Of a stretch of 64,000 nt of DNA, positions 53,747 to 64,000 are shown one piece after another (the stretch's first letter is position 1; the number at the start of each line of letters is the position of its first letter). This DNA is from an uncultured Caulobacteraceae bacterium (GTDB lineage Bacteria > Pseudomonadota > Alphaproteobacteria > Caulobacterales > Caulobacteraceae), in NCBI GenBank assembly GCA_903872075.1, contig CAIQJF010000086.1:1-64000 (forward strand), given 5' to 3'. Both the position numbers and the translations under genes were made by a program. Below the pieces are notes generated by a model that was not told the origin of the DNA, did no database searches, and saw only the letters and a list, made by a program, of their open reading frames with translations.

Positions 53747-55345
53747 ATGTCAAATTCCCCCGCCGCCGAGGCCGCCCGCCGGCGCACCTTCGCGATCATC
53801 AGCCATCCGGACGCCGGTAAGACAACGCTGACGGAGAACCTGCTCCTGGCCGGCGGCGCGATCCGGGCCGCTGGCGCGGTGCGGGCGCGCGGCGAGCAGC
53901 GCCGGACCCGGTCGGACTGGATGAAGATCGAGCGGGAACGCGGCATCTCCGTGTCGGCCAGCGCCATGACCTTCGACCACGCCGGCCTGATGTTCAATCT
54001 GCTCGACACGCCAGGTCACGAAGACTTCTCGGAGGACACCTACCGCACCCTCACCGCCGCCGACGCCGCGATCATGGTGCTGGACGCGGCGCGTGGCATC
54101 GAACCTCAGACCCTCAAGCTGTTCGAGGTCTGCCGCCTGCGTGACATCCCGATCATCACCTTCATCAACAAGATGGACCGTGAGGCGATGGATCCCTTCG
54201 CCCTGCTGGACGAGATCGGCTCGAAGCTCGCGCTCGACCCGGCCCCGCTCTATTGGCCGGCCGGCTCGGGGAACCGCTTCAAGGGCATGATCGACCTTCG
54301 GCACGACACCTTCCTGCCGTTCCAGCGGGTTGCGGCCGGCGAAGAGGCCGCGACACCGAGGCCCATCCCCCTGGGCTCCAACGCCCTCGACAGCCTGCTG
54401 GACCCCGAGGAGCAGGAGGAGGCGCGCGAGGGCGCGATGCTGGTCAAGGAGGCCTCGAAGCCGTTCGATCCGCAGAGCTTCCTCGAGGGCCACATGACGC
54501 CGATCCTGTTCGGCTCGGCGCTGCGCCACTTCGGCGTGGATCAACTGCTGGAAGGCCTGGGGGCCTATGCGCCGCCGCCGAAACTGGTCCGCGCCACGCG
54601 GTCGGGCGAAGAGACCCATGTGGCCCCCGGCGACGAGGAGGTCTCCGGCTTCGTCTTCAAGATCCAGGCCAATATGGATCCCAACCACCGCGACCGGATC
54701 GCCTTCGTGCGGCTGACGTCGGGGCGGTTCACCCGGGGCATGAAGCTGAAGGTGCAGAACACCGGTCGCCAGATGAGCGTCAATGCGCCGATCCTGTTTT
54801 TCGCCTCCGACCGGGAGCTGGCCGAGGAGGCCTTCGCCGGCGATGTCATCGGCATTCCCAACCACGGCGTGTTGCGGGTGGGCGACAGCCTTTCCCAGAC
54901 AGGCCTGCTGCGCTTCGCGGGGCTGCCCAATTTCGCGCCGGAAATCCTGCGCCGGGTGCGGGTCACCGACCCCCTGAAGGCCAAGCATCTGAAGAAGGCG
55001 CTGGAAGGCCTGGCCGAGGAAGGCGTCACCCAGCTGTTCCGGCCGACCCTTGGTTCGGACTTCGTCGTCGGCGCGGTCGGCCAGCTGCAGTTCGAAGTCA
55101 TGGCTGACCGCCTGGGCGGGGAATACGCCCTGGATGTGATCTTTGAACCGGCGCCCTATGCCGAAGCCCGGTGGCTCAGCGGCGCCAAGGCCGACATCGA
55201 GGATTTCGGCGGCAAGCACCGCACGGCCATGGCCACCGACATCGACGGCCAGCCGGTGTTCCTGGGTAAGTCGGCGTGGGAGATCAACTATCTGGCCGAG
55301 CGGTTCTCCAAGGTCGGGTTCGAGCGGACCAAGGAACGGGGCTAG
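53747..55345 (+). CDS. prfC: Peptide chain release factor 3
   Basis: 532 residues, full length. A translational GTPase that recycles RF1/RF2. G1 SHPDAGKTTL, switch-I-type ERGISVSASAM, G3 DTPGHEDF and G4 NKMD are intact, and the C-terminal RF3 domain has HRTAMATDIDG. The rsmC-like gene starts at the base after its stop codon. Confidence 0.97.
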   Translation: MSNSPAAEAARRRTFAIISHPDAGKTTLTENLLLAGGAIRAAGAVRARGEQRRTRSDWMKIERERGISVSASAMTFDHAGLMFNLLDTPGHEDFSEDTYRTLTAADAAIMVLDAARGIEPQTLKLFEVCRLRDIPIITFINKMDREAMDPFALLDEIGSKLALDPAPLYWPAGSGNRFKGMIDLRHDTFLPFQRVAAGEEAATPRPIPLGSNALDSLLDPEEQEEAREGAMLVKEASKPFDPQSFLEGHMTPILFGSALRHFGVDQLLEGLGAYAPPPKLVRATRSGEETHVAPGDEEVSGFVFKIQANMDPNHRDRIAFVRLTSGRFTRGMKLKVQNTGRQMSVNAPILFFASDRELAEEAFAGDVIGIPNHGVLRVGDSLSQTGLLRFAGLPNFAPEILRRVRVTDPLKAKHLKKALEGLAEEGVTQLFRPTLGSDFVVGAVGQLQFEVMADRLGGEYALDVIFEPAPYAEARWLSGAKADIEDFGGKHRTAMATDIDGQPVFLGKSAWEINYLAERFSKVGFERTKERG

Positions 55346-56254
55346 ATGACCGCCGAAGCCGTCTATGGCGCACCGCCCCGGGAACTGGCCGCGGCGGCGT
55401 TCGACGCCCGCCAGGTGTCACCCCTGGTCCCGGAATCCGAGGCGATCGAGGATCTGGCGGACGCATCGCTCGACCGCGCGGTGATCCTGGCGCCGCCGGG
55501 AACGCTCGAGCGGCGATATGTCCTGGCCCAGGCGCTGCGCGCCCTCAGGCCGGGCGGCGAGATGACGGCTCTGGCGCCCAAGACCAAGGGCGGAACGCGG
55601 CTGGGCAAGGAACTGGCGGCCTTCGGCTGTACGGTCCACGAGGACGCCCGGCGCCATCACCGGATCTGTCGCCTGACCCGCCCCGAGCATCCCGTCGGCA
55701 TCGCGGCGGCCGTCGCCGACGGCGCGCCGCGGCTCGTCACGTCGCTCGGCCTGTGGTCGCAGCCCGGCGTGTTCAGCTGGGACCGGCTGGACACAGGCAC
55801 GTCACAACTTCTGCTTCACGCCAAGGGCCTCAAAGGCGCCGGTGCGGATCTCGGGTGCGGGGTGGGCGTCCTGGCCCGGGCCGTCCTCGAAAGTCCGGAC
55901 GTGACCGACCTTGCCTGCATCGACCTGGACCGGCGCGCGCTGGAGGCGGCGGCGAAAAATGTCACTGACCCACGCGCCCGGCTGCTGCACCGCGACGTCC
56001 GCCTGGGCTGCCCCGACCTCACCGGCCTGGATTTCGTGATCATGAATCCGCCGTTTCATGATGGCGGCCATGAGGATCGCGGACTTGGCCTGACGTTCAT
56101 CTCCACCGCCGCCCGCCTTCTGCGCAAGGGCGGGATCTGCCGCCTGGTCGCCAATATCGCCCTGCCCTATGAGGGCCGCCTGAACGCCGAATTCTCCCGG
56201 ACCGCGGTCCTCGCCCAGACCAGCGGCTACAAGGTCTATGAGGCCGTCAAATGA
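55346..56254 (+). CDS. rsmC: RsmC-like rRNA (guanine-N2) methyltransferase
   Basis: 302 residues. The C-terminal half is a class I SAM domain with GADLGCGVGVLAR near residue 168 and the amino-methyltransferase motif MNPPFHDGG near 232. The N-terminal half (LVPESEAIEDL, APPGTLERRYVLAQALRAL) is the degenerate duplicated domain seen in RsmC/RlmG. RsmC methylates G1207 of 16S rRNA. It overlaps the pseudouridine synthase gene by 4 bases, so this is an rRNA-modification pair. Confidence 0.88.
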   Translation: MTAEAVYGAPPRELAAAAFDARQVSPLVPESEAIEDLADASLDRAVILAPPGTLERRYVLAQALRALRPGGEMTALAPKTKGGTRLGKELAAFGCTVHEDARRHHRICRLTRPEHPVGIAAAVADGAPRLVTSLGLWSQPGVFSWDRLDTGTSQLLLHAKGLKGAGADLGCGVGVLARAVLESPDVTDLACIDLDRRALEAAAKNVTDPRARLLHRDVRLGCPDLTGLDFVIMNPPFHDGGHEDRGLGLTFISTAARLLRKGGICRLVANIALPYEGRLNAEFSRTAVLAQTSGYKVYEAVK

Positions 56255-56988
56255 AGACCCCGACCATGCGCCTGGACCGGCTGCTGGCCAATCTGGGCTA
56301 CGGCTCGCGCCGCGAAGTGGCGCAGATGGTCGCCGCCGGGCTCGTCACCGGCAACGCCGGGCGGCTCCGCGACGCCGGCGAGCGGCTGGCGATCACGCCC
56401 GACCTGCCCAACTGGCTGAAGATCAACGGCGCGCCCGTGGACCCGCCCCCGCCCCTGACCCTGATCTTTCACAAGCCTGTCGGCGTGGTCTGTTCGCACA
56501 AAGAGCCGGGCCGCAGCGTCTATGAACTCCTGCCGCCGCGCTGGCGCCGGCGCGATCCGGTCCTCTCGACGATCGGACGGCTGGACCTCGAAACCTCCGG
56601 CCTCCTGCTCATCACCGACGACGGCGGTCTGCTCCACCGGGTGATCTCGCCGCGCAATCATGTGACCAAGCGCTATCTGGCCATCCTCGACCGGCCGCTG
56701 AGCGGCGGTGAGGCCGCGGTGTTCGCCGCCGGCGATCTCGTGTTGGAGGGCGAGACCGATCCCCTCGCCCCGGCCGTGCTTGAGCCGCTTTCGCCCACCA
56801 GCGCCTGGCTGACCGTCACCGAGGGCCGCTACCATCAGGTGCGCCGGATGTTCGCCGCCGTGGGAAATCATGTGGTCGCGCTGCACCGTGACCGTATCGG
56901 CGGGCTCGATCTGCCGGAAGATATCGACGCCGGCGCCTATCGCATCGCGACACCGGAGGAGCTTGCGGCGGTATTCGCCGGACCCTGA
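56251..56988 (+). CDS. rsuA: RsuA-family 16S rRNA pseudouridine synthase
   Basis: 245 residues. An S4 RNA-binding domain (RLDRLLANLGYGSRREVAQM) comes first, then the catalytic domain with the active Asp in IGRLDLETSGLLLIT and the EGRYHQVRRMFAAVG motif. RsuA makes pseudouridine 516 in 16S rRNA; RluE/RluF-type specificity cannot be excluded. Translationally coupled to rsmC. Confidence 0.9.
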   Translation: MKTPTMRLDRLLANLGYGSRREVAQMVAAGLVTGNAGRLRDAGERLAITPDLPNWLKINGAPVDPPPPLTLIFHKPVGVVCSHKEPGRSVYELLPPRWRRRDPVLSTIGRLDLETSGLLLITDDGGLLHRVISPRNHVTKRYLAILDRPLSGGEAAVFAAGDLVLEGETDPLAPAVLEPLSPTSAWLTVTEGRYHQVRRMFAAVGNHVVALHRDRIGGLDLPEDIDAGAYRIATPEELAAVFAGP

Positions 56989-57001
56989 CCCGCGGGCGAT
57001 T

Positions 57002-57745
57002 TCAGCCCAGGGTCTCGTCCAGCAGCCTGAGCAGCGCCTTCCAATGCCGCTCGGACGCGGTCTCGTCATAGACGGGCATGTCCGGCGGGGCGTAACCGTG
57101 GCGCGCGCCCTCATAGATCTCGACGGTGTTGTCGACCCCGGCGGCCGTCAGCGCATCACGCAGGCGGTCGGCCTGTTCCGGCGGGAAGCCGGCGTCCATG
57201 TCGGCCCCGCCCTGATAGACCTTGGCCTTGATCCGCGGGGCCAGCAGGTGCGGACTGTCGGGCTCGTCCGTGGCAAGACGCCCGCCATGGAATCCGGCCG
57301 CGGCGACAATGCGCTCGGGGTAGGTCCCGGCGGCGCGAAGTGAAAGACCGGCGCCCATGCAATAGCCGGTGCAGCCGACGGCCTCTCCGTTCACCTCCGG
57401 CCGGGTGGCGAGCCAGTCGAGACAGGCGCCGGTGTCGGCCATCGACCGCACCGGGTCGGTGGAACTCATGAACTTGCCGAAAATCTCGCGCCGGGCCGCC
57501 TCGTCGCGGAAGGCCGCCTTGATATCGATCGGGTCATAGGGCCCCGCGCGCCAGAACATGTCGGGCAGCAGCACCGCATAGCCATGGCCGGCCAGGCGTT
57601 CGCACATGGAAAACAGCGCCGGACGGATCGCCGGCGCATCCATGAAAAAGATCACCGGCGGCCAGGGACCCTCGCCTTCCGGCGTGAAGAAGAAGGCGCG
57701 GGCGTCGCCATCGGTGGTGGGGATCGCGACCTGGGTCATCGGCAT
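57002..57745 (-). CDS. Dienelactone hydrolase family protein
   Basis: 247 residues, ATG 6 bases after GGAG. An alpha/beta hydrolase with a Cys nucleophile in GYCMGAG near residue 128, as in true dienelactone hydrolases; Asp in GGADMDAGFPP and His in ARHGYAPP complete the triad. The family opens chlorinated or other lactones in aromatic degradation, but many members have unknown substrates. It follows the aldo/keto reductase gene by 50 bases. Confidence 0.9.
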   Translation of the reverse strand: MPMTQVAIPTTDGDARAFFFTPEGEGPWPPVIFFMDAPAIRPALFSMCERLAGHGYAVLLPDMFWRAGPYDPIDIKAAFRDEAARREIFGKFMSSTDPVRSMADTGACLDWLATRPEVNGEAVGCTGYCMGAGLSLRAAGTYPERIVAAAGFHGGRLATDEPDSPHLLAPRIKAKVYQGGADMDAGFPPEQADRLRDALTAAGVDNTVEIYEGARHGYAPPDMPVYDETASERHWKALLRLLDETLG

Positions 57746-57795
57746 GGAGGGCTCCGTTCAGCTGCGGCTATCGGGCCTGACCTTGGGGTCAGCGT

Positions 57796-58731
57796 CTACT
57801 TCGCCAGGGCCGTGGCCTCGGCGACCTCCGCGGGCGTCAGGCGCCAGACCCCGGCGGCGGCGTTGGCCGCCACCTGTTCCGGCGACGTAGCGCCGGCGAT
57901 CACCGAGGACACGGCCGGATGGCCGAGCAGCCAGGCAAAGGCCAGTTCCAGGATCGTGTGTCCTCGCGCCTCGGCCCAGGCGGTCAGGGCCTCAACCCGG
58001 GCGAGGTTGCGCTCGCTGAGCGCCTCGGCGCCGCGGGCGCCCCACACCGCCAGACGGGTGCCGGCGGGCGGCGGCGCGCCACGGCGATACTTGCCCGACA
58101 GCAGGCCAGAGGCGAGGGGGAAGAACGGCAGGAAGCCGAGCCCGAACCTCTCGCAGGCTGGCAGCACCTCGTGAGTCGCCGTGCGCTCCAGCAGAGAGAG
58201 GTTGTTCTGGGCTGATACGAAGCGGTTCAAACCCTCCGAGCGCGCCGTCCAGTCGGCGTCGGCGATCTGCCAGCCGGCGTAGTTGGAATTGCCGATGTAG
58301 CGCACCTTGCCGGAGGCGATCAGATCGTCCAGGGCGCGCAAGGTCTCGTCGAGCGGCGTCTCAGGGTCCGGCCGGTGCATCTGGTAGAGGTCGATATAGT
58401 CGGTCCCCAGGCGGGTCAGGCTCGCCTCCACCGCGCGGACGATGTAGCGGCGCGAGCCGCCGCCGAAGTAAGGCGCGGGCCCGGCGGGAATGCCGAACTT
58501 CGTCGCCAGGACGATGTCGTGGCGGCGTTTGCCAAGCGCGGCGCCGAGCATGACTTCAGACTGTGTCCCGCCATACACATCGGCCGTGTCGAACAGGGTG
58601 ATTCCGGCTTCCAGCGCCGCGTCGACCACCGCTGTGGTCTTCTCCTGATCGATCCGCATGCCGAAATTGTTGCAGCCGAGGCCGATCTCGCTGACCTTGA
58701 GGCCACTGGTTCCAAGCCGCCGGTATTGCAT
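57796..58731 (-). CDS. Aldo/keto reductase
   Basis: 311 residues, ATG 8 bases after GGAG. A TIM-barrel NADPH reductase with catalytic Asp and Tyr in LFDTADVYGG, Lys in VLATKFG, and YIDLYQMHRPDPETP. It lies 36 bases downstream of the ABC permease gene, in the same direction. The substrate is unknown. Confidence 0.93.
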   Translation of the reverse strand: MQYRRLGTSGLKVSEIGLGCNNFGMRIDQEKTTAVVDAALEAGITLFDTADVYGGTQSEVMLGAALGKRRHDIVLATKFGIPAGPAPYFGGGSRRYIVRAVEASLTRLGTDYIDLYQMHRPDPETPLDETLRALDDLIASGKVRYIGNSNYAGWQIADADWTARSEGLNRFVSAQNNLSLLERTATHEVLPACERFGLGFLPFFPLASGLLSGKYRRGAPPPAGTRLAVWGARGAEALSERNLARVEALTAWAEARGHTILELAFAWLLGHPAVSSVIAGATSPEQVAANAAAGVWRLTPAEVAEATALAK

Positions 58732-58767
58732 GTTCAGGTCTCCTCGCCGCCGGACCGGCCGTTTCGT

Positions 58768-59532
58768 CTAGCGTCCCCGCCACCAGACCAGGGCCCGCTT
58801 TTCCAGGGCCTGGAAGAGCACGTGCACAACCGCCGCCATCAGCGCCAGGGTGACGATGGCGGCGAACATCTCGGCGGTGCGCAGGCGGTTGCCCGCCTCA
58901 AGGATGCGCCAGGCCAGGCCTTCGGCGCCGCCGGATCCGGCCACGAACTCCGCCACCACAGCCCCGATGATCGCCAACCCGGAAGCCACCTTGTGCCCCT
59001 CGACGATGAACGGCAGGGCCGAGGGTAGGCGAAGGCGCGTCAGGCGCTGCAGCGGGCGCGCGCCATACAGATCGAACAAACGCTCGAGATCCGGATCGGC
59101 GGAGGTCAGACCGCGCACCGTGCCGGAGAAGATCGGGAAGAACGCGACGATTGCGGCCAAGGCGATGATGGCCCGGTCCGGGTGATCGACCCCGGCCCAG
59201 ATCACGAACAGCGGTGCGATGGCCACGACCGGAGTCACCTGCAGGGCCACGGCCAAAGGCCGCACCGCCTGGTCGAGCGTGCGGCTCAGGGTGACCATGA
59301 GGGCCAGAAGACCGGCGAAGACGCTGGCCGCCACCAGCGCCTCCAGCGCCATGGCCAGGGTGCGCCACGCCGACAGCGCCAGCTTGGGGGCGTTGTGAGC
59401 CAGAGCCGAAGCGATGGCTGTGGGCGGCGGCAGCAGGTATTCCGGCGTGTGCAGCACGGCGCAGGCGACTTGCCAGACGACGAGAATGGCGCCGATCAGG
59501 GCCGTCGGCGCGAGGAACCCAAGCCGGTTCAT
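58768..59532 (-). CDS. ABC importer permease, SsuC/TauC-like
   Basis: 254 residues with about six membrane segments. The EAA-like loop is LFDLYGARPLQRLTRLRLPSA near residue 155. It belongs to the permease group for sulfonates, nitrate and pyrimidine precursors. Its start overlaps the ATPase stop by 4 bases. Confidence 0.92.
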   Translation of the reverse strand: MNRLGFLAPTALIGAILVVWQVACAVLHTPEYLLPPPTAIASALAHNAPKLALSAWRTLAMALEALVAASVFAGLLALMVTLSRTLDQAVRPLAVALQVTPVVAIAPLFVIWAGVDHPDRAIIALAAIVAFFPIFSGTVRGLTSADPDLERLFDLYGARPLQRLTRLRLPSALPFIVEGHKVASGLAIIGAVVAEFVAGSGGAEGLAWRILEAGNRLRTAEMFAAIVTLALMAAVVHVLFQALEKRALVWWRGR

Positions 59533-60278
59533 GCGGCGGCCCGCGTGGCGGAGGCCAGACGCTCGGAGATTTCCTCGGCGGCGTTGCGGAACAGCGCCGT
59601 CGTGCGGAAGCCGTGAGGCCGGGGAACCGGGGCGTCGATCACGGTCTCGCCGGCCGACCGGCCAGGGCCGGGGCTCATGACGATCACCCGGCTGGCCATA
59701 TAGACCGCCTCTTCCACATTGTGGGTCACGAAGACGATCGCCGGGCGCGCCTCGCGCCAGATCGCCAGCAGGTCGTCGGCCAACGCCCGGCGGGTGATCT
59801 CGTCGAGGGCGGCGAAAGGCTCATCGAGCAACAGTAGCTTGGGGCCGGTGACCAGGGCCCGGGCCAGAGACGCGCGCATGGCCATTCCGCCGCTGAGCTG
59901 AGCTGGGCGAGCGTCTACGGCCGCGGCGAGACCGACCCGTCCCAGGGCGGCCTTGGCGCTGGCGCGGGCCTCCTGGCGCGCGACACCGGAGAGTTCGAGG
60001 GGCAGGGCCACATTGGCCGTAGCGCTGAGCCAGGGCGCCAGGGTGGGGGACTGGAAGACCACGGAGGTCTCGCCCCGGCCGGCGGCGCGGCGCACCTCAC
60101 CTCGTGTAGGCCCTTCAAGTCCGGCCAAGAGCCGCAGGGCCGTGGATTTGCCGCAGCCCGACGGCCCCACGAGACTGACGATCTCGCCTTCGGCAAGCGC
60201 CAGGTCGAACGGGCCCAGAGCCTGACCGCGGCCGGGATAGACGACCTCGACAGCCTTGAGGGAAGCGACCGAACTCAC
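59529..60278 (-). CDS. ABC importer ATP-binding protein, SsuB/TauB-like
   Basis: 249 residues from a GTG; longer readings enter the substrate-binding gene. Walker A GPSGCGKST, Q-loop FQSPTLAPW, signature LSGGMAMR and Walker B LLLLDEPFAALD are present, and VTHNVEEAVYMA gives the switch histidine. It lies 13 bases after the binding-protein gene. Confidence 0.93.
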   Translation of the reverse strand: MSSVASLKAVEVVYPGRGQALGPFDLALAEGEIVSLVGPSGCGKSTALRLLAGLEGPTRGEVRRAAGRGETSVVFQSPTLAPWLSATANVALPLELSGVARQEARASAKAALGRVGLAAAVDARPAQLSGGMAMRASLARALVTGPKLLLLDEPFAALDEITRRALADDLLAIWREARPAIVFVTHNVEEAVYMASRVIVMSPGPGRSAGETVIDAPVPRPHGFRTTALFRNAAEEISERLASATRAAA

Positions 60279-60291
60279 GCGCGCGTCGGTC

Positions 60292-61293
60292 CTATTTCGC
60301 GATCGAGGGGGTGAAACCCAGGGCGTAGGCCGCCTTGTAGTCGGTGTCCTTCGGATAGACGCCCTTGTCGGAGGCCATCTTGAAGAACGACTCCCACCGC
60401 GCATCGGTCATGACGCCCAGACCGCCGGTCTTGGCGTCGCCGGAGTCGATGATGCCGTAGCTGCGCATCTTGTCCCGCGCCTGGGCCAGAACATCCTCGG
60501 TCATCTCAGGGTTGCTCTTGAGGATCAGGGCGTCACCGGGGGCGGGATCGCCGTGCAGGTAGGCCTGCCAGCCGGCGGCCGAGGCCTCGACGAAGGCCTT
60601 CACCACCGCAGGATTGTCCGAGATCATCTTCGCCGAGGCGAGCACCATGCCGCCGTATCCGGGATAGCCCTCGTCGGCGAGCAGGAACACGGCCGGCTTG
60701 AGATGGGCTTCCTTCTCCAGGGTGTAGGGTTCGCTTGTCACATAGCCCTGCTGGACGATGCGCTTGTCGGCCAGGAACGGGGCATTGTTGAAGGTGTATT
60801 TGCGGACCTGATCGTCGGTGAAGCCGTACTTGGCTTTCAGCCACACCCAGAAGGCGGTGACCGAGGCGTCGGACAACAGGATCGGGTGGCCCTTCATGTC
60901 TGCCAACGATTTGATGCCGGCGTCAGGGTGGGCCATCAGAACCTGGGGGTCCTTCTGCATGAAGGCGGCCACGGCCTTCACCGGCACCTTCTCGGCCGCC
61001 AGATTCATGACGATGAAGCTGTTGGAGCCGATGCCCATCTCCACCGCGCCGGAGGCGACGAGCTGGGGCACGTTCACACCGGGCCCGCCCGGCACAATGG
61101 TGACTTTCAGACCTCGCTTTTCGTACTCGCCGTTGGCCACGGCTTCGAAAAAGCCGCCCTGCTCCGCCTCGGCTCGCCAGTCGGTGGCAAAGCGGACGGG
61201 TGTTGGACCGGAGGCGGCGGGCTTGTCCGCCGGCTTGGAGCAGGCGGCTGCCAAAAGCGCCAGGGCCACGGCGGCCAGGACGGATCTACGCAT
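60292..61293 (-). CDS. ABC importer substrate-binding lipoprotein, NMT1/THI5-like
   Basis: 333 residues. A lipoprotein signal (VALALLAAACS, lipobox Cys near residue 19) anchors it to a membrane. The NMT1/THI5-like fold is seen in FATDWRAEAEQGGFFEA and SGAVEMGIGSNSF. This family binds thiamine precursors, sulfonates, nitrate or aromatic acids. No TPP riboswitch is seen in the 84 bases upstream, which argues weakly against a thiamine role. It leads an operon with the ATPase, the permease and probably the aldo/keto reductase and hydrolase. Confidence 0.9.
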   Translation of the reverse strand: MRRSVLAAVALALLAAACSKPADKPAASGPTPVRFATDWRAEAEQGGFFEAVANGEYEKRGLKVTIVPGGPGVNVPQLVASGAVEMGIGSNSFIVMNLAAEKVPVKAVAAFMQKDPQVLMAHPDAGIKSLADMKGHPILLSDASVTAFWVWLKAKYGFTDDQVRKYTFNNAPFLADKRIVQQGYVTSEPYTLEKEAHLKPAVFLLADEGYPGYGGMVLASAKMISDNPAVVKAFVEASAAGWQAYLHGDPAPGDALILKSNPEMTEDVLAQARDKMRSYGIIDSGDAKTGGLGVMTDARWESFFKMASDKGVYPKDTDYKAAYALGFTPSIAK

Positions 61294-61377
61294 GGTCTCA
61301 GGTCTCCCCCAGAAGATAGGGAGACCCTTAAGCCGGGCCGCCCGCCGCGCCAAGCCGCCCCGTCGGAGGCGGCTCAA

Positions 61378-62133
61378 TCAGGGCCGCTTGAACACATAGA
61401 CGAACTGATCGGTCTTCCCGCGAATCGACTTGTCGAACACCAGCTTGTCACGCTTGTCGTCCGGATTGCGCAGCACGTTGCTTTCGCCCACGAACTTGAA
61501 GCCCGCGGCGGCCATGTCCTTCTTCACCACGGCAGCGTCGATGCGGTGGGTGGTGTTGGCGCCGGCGAGGCCAGAGCCGTCAGGCGCGGAATGGTCGATG
61601 ATCACATAGAGACCGCCATGCTTGAGGGTGTTGAACACCGTCTTGTTGAACGCCGGCACGTCAGCCGGCCCCATGAAGGGGTCGTAGAGGTCATGGTAGT
61701 TCTGGCGGATCCAGATCACGTCGGCCGGCACATTGATCGGGAATTTGTTCACCGGGGCGACCACGGCGGTGATGTTGGGATTCGCGGCATCCGGGTGAGA
61801 GCCATTGGCCGGTGCAGCCACGTTCTCGGCCTTGACCATCTCGGCGGGCCAGAAGGCGAACACCTTGCCTGTGGGGCCGACGGCCTTGGCGAACAGGCGC
61901 TCCCAATAAGCGCCCGGGAACACATCGACTACCGTCATCCCGGGCTTGATCCCGGCGAACGTCAGAAGTTCGGCCGGCTTGCGGCCCGCGTCGAGGGCGG
62001 TGTCGGCGGCGGGACGGCCCGCGTCGGCGACTGCCGCGGCGATGTTCGCCGGCGGGGCGGCGGCCGTCGCGGCGGTCGCCGCTGCGAGAAGAACACCAGC
62101 GCCAATCGCGCCGGTGAGTGATTTGAAGCTCAT
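61378..62133 (-). CDS. Exported class I SAM methyltransferase-like protein
   Basis: 251 residues from the ATG starting MSFKSLTG. A clear signal peptide (residues 1-28, ending TAAA-A) precedes a Rossmann methyltransferase-like domain: TVVDVFPGAYWERLFAKAVG in place of motif I, and LKHGGLYVIIDHSAP for the later strands. Motif I lacks the usual glycine-rich ExGxGxG (DVFPGAYW). SAM is cytosolic, so an exported enzyme is puzzling; it may bind another ligand. The genes on both sides are in the same direction but seem unrelated. Confidence 0.82.
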   Translation of the reverse strand: MSFKSLTGAIGAGVLLAAATAATAAAPPANIAAAVADAGRPAADTALDAGRKPAELLTFAGIKPGMTVVDVFPGAYWERLFAKAVGPTGKVFAFWPAEMVKAENVAAPANGSHPDAANPNITAVVAPVNKFPINVPADVIWIRQNYHDLYDPFMGPADVPAFNKTVFNTLKHGGLYVIIDHSAPDGSGLAGANTTHRIDAAVVKKDMAAAGFKFVGESNVLRNPDDKRDKLVFDKSIRGKTDQFVYVFKRP

Positions 62134-62191
62134 GTGCGCGACTCCTGAAATGACTTTGGTTCGCAATAGATAGGGCGCCGGCGAAGCAATG

Positions 62192-63988
<1,797 letters not shown>

Positions 63989-64000
63989 GGGGGGTAGGTG

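Noticed and set aside
61294-61377. TPP riboswitch before the THI5-like binding protein gene
   Set aside because: Only 84 bases are available and no conserved TPP-aptamer segments are visible.

Overview
The window is one continuous GC-rich chromosomal stretch, almost wholly coding. I see no insertion sequences, phage genes, CRISPR arrays or rRNA genes. Gene content points to an alphaproteobacterium, most likely Caulobacteraceae (Caulobacter or Phenylobacterium-like). The pointers are a MucR/Ros regulator, a large TonB-dependent receptor of the Caulobacterales/sphingomonad type, a PEPxxWA-type PEP-CTERM protein, a DUF1491 protein, and GGGGGAGG-type palindromes between convergent genes. The genus is an inference. 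No gap between genes exceeds 300 bases.

0-10.6 kb is mostly housekeeping: the 5' part of ettA, an exported amidase, the 7-deazaguanine (queuosine precursor) genes queC-queE-queD, an acyl-CoA synthetase, a HiPIP electron carrier, a Phd/VapC toxin-antitoxin pair, aroC, pdxH and a second acyl-CoA synthetase. 10.6-16.3 kb, all on the minus strand, holds an MBL hydrolase with a DUF442-type phosphatase, a TPR-sulfotransferase, a steroid-reductase-like membrane enzyme, an SDR, a SnoaL-like protein and an exported unknown.

16.5-25.8 kb is the most unusual region. A 1028-residue TonB-dependent receptor with seven pairs of cysteines is followed by a strong terminator and a small secreted protein. Then come four co-directional genes: a TPR-Asp/Asn beta-hydroxylase, a Sel1-prolyl-4-hydroxylase-like enzyme, a TPR-sulfotransferase and a TPR-2OG-Fe(II) oxygenase. 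Three different 2-oxoglutarate oxygenase families and a sulfotransferase, three of the four carrying TPRs, suggest a hydroxylation/sulfation pathway acting on a peptide, protein or receptor ligand. A second TPR-sulfotransferase (12-13.6 kb) and a TIGR02466 oxygenase next to an MFS transporter (33-35 kb) may be related. Their link is only by family and proximity.

25.8-35 kb carries sppA, tRNA-Pro and tRNA-Gln, a DR-rich exported protein, and a peptidase group (S9 oligopeptidase B, GNAT, S10 carboxypeptidase). 35.3-39.3 kb is a three-subunit molybdenum hydroxylase with a MoaD-like protein. 39.4-44.8 kb has a PEP-CTERM protein, a TraB/GumN protein, a GIY-YIG protein overlapping a CYP153-like P450, and a DbpA-like RNA helicase. 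44.8-51.5 kb is a lipid/alcohol oxidation set (FAD oxidase, MaoC hydratase, acyl-CoA synthetase, GMC dehydrogenase, and a divergent enoyl-CoA hydratase).

51.6-64 kb holds mucR, sufE, an orphan histidine kinase, DUF1491, prfC-rsmC-rsuA, a dienelactone hydrolase, an aldo/keto reductase, an SsuABC-like ABC importer, an exported methyltransferase-like protein and uup. Together these describe a free-living aerobic heterotroph that takes up large ligands through TonB receptors and oxidises aliphatic compounds to CoA thioesters.
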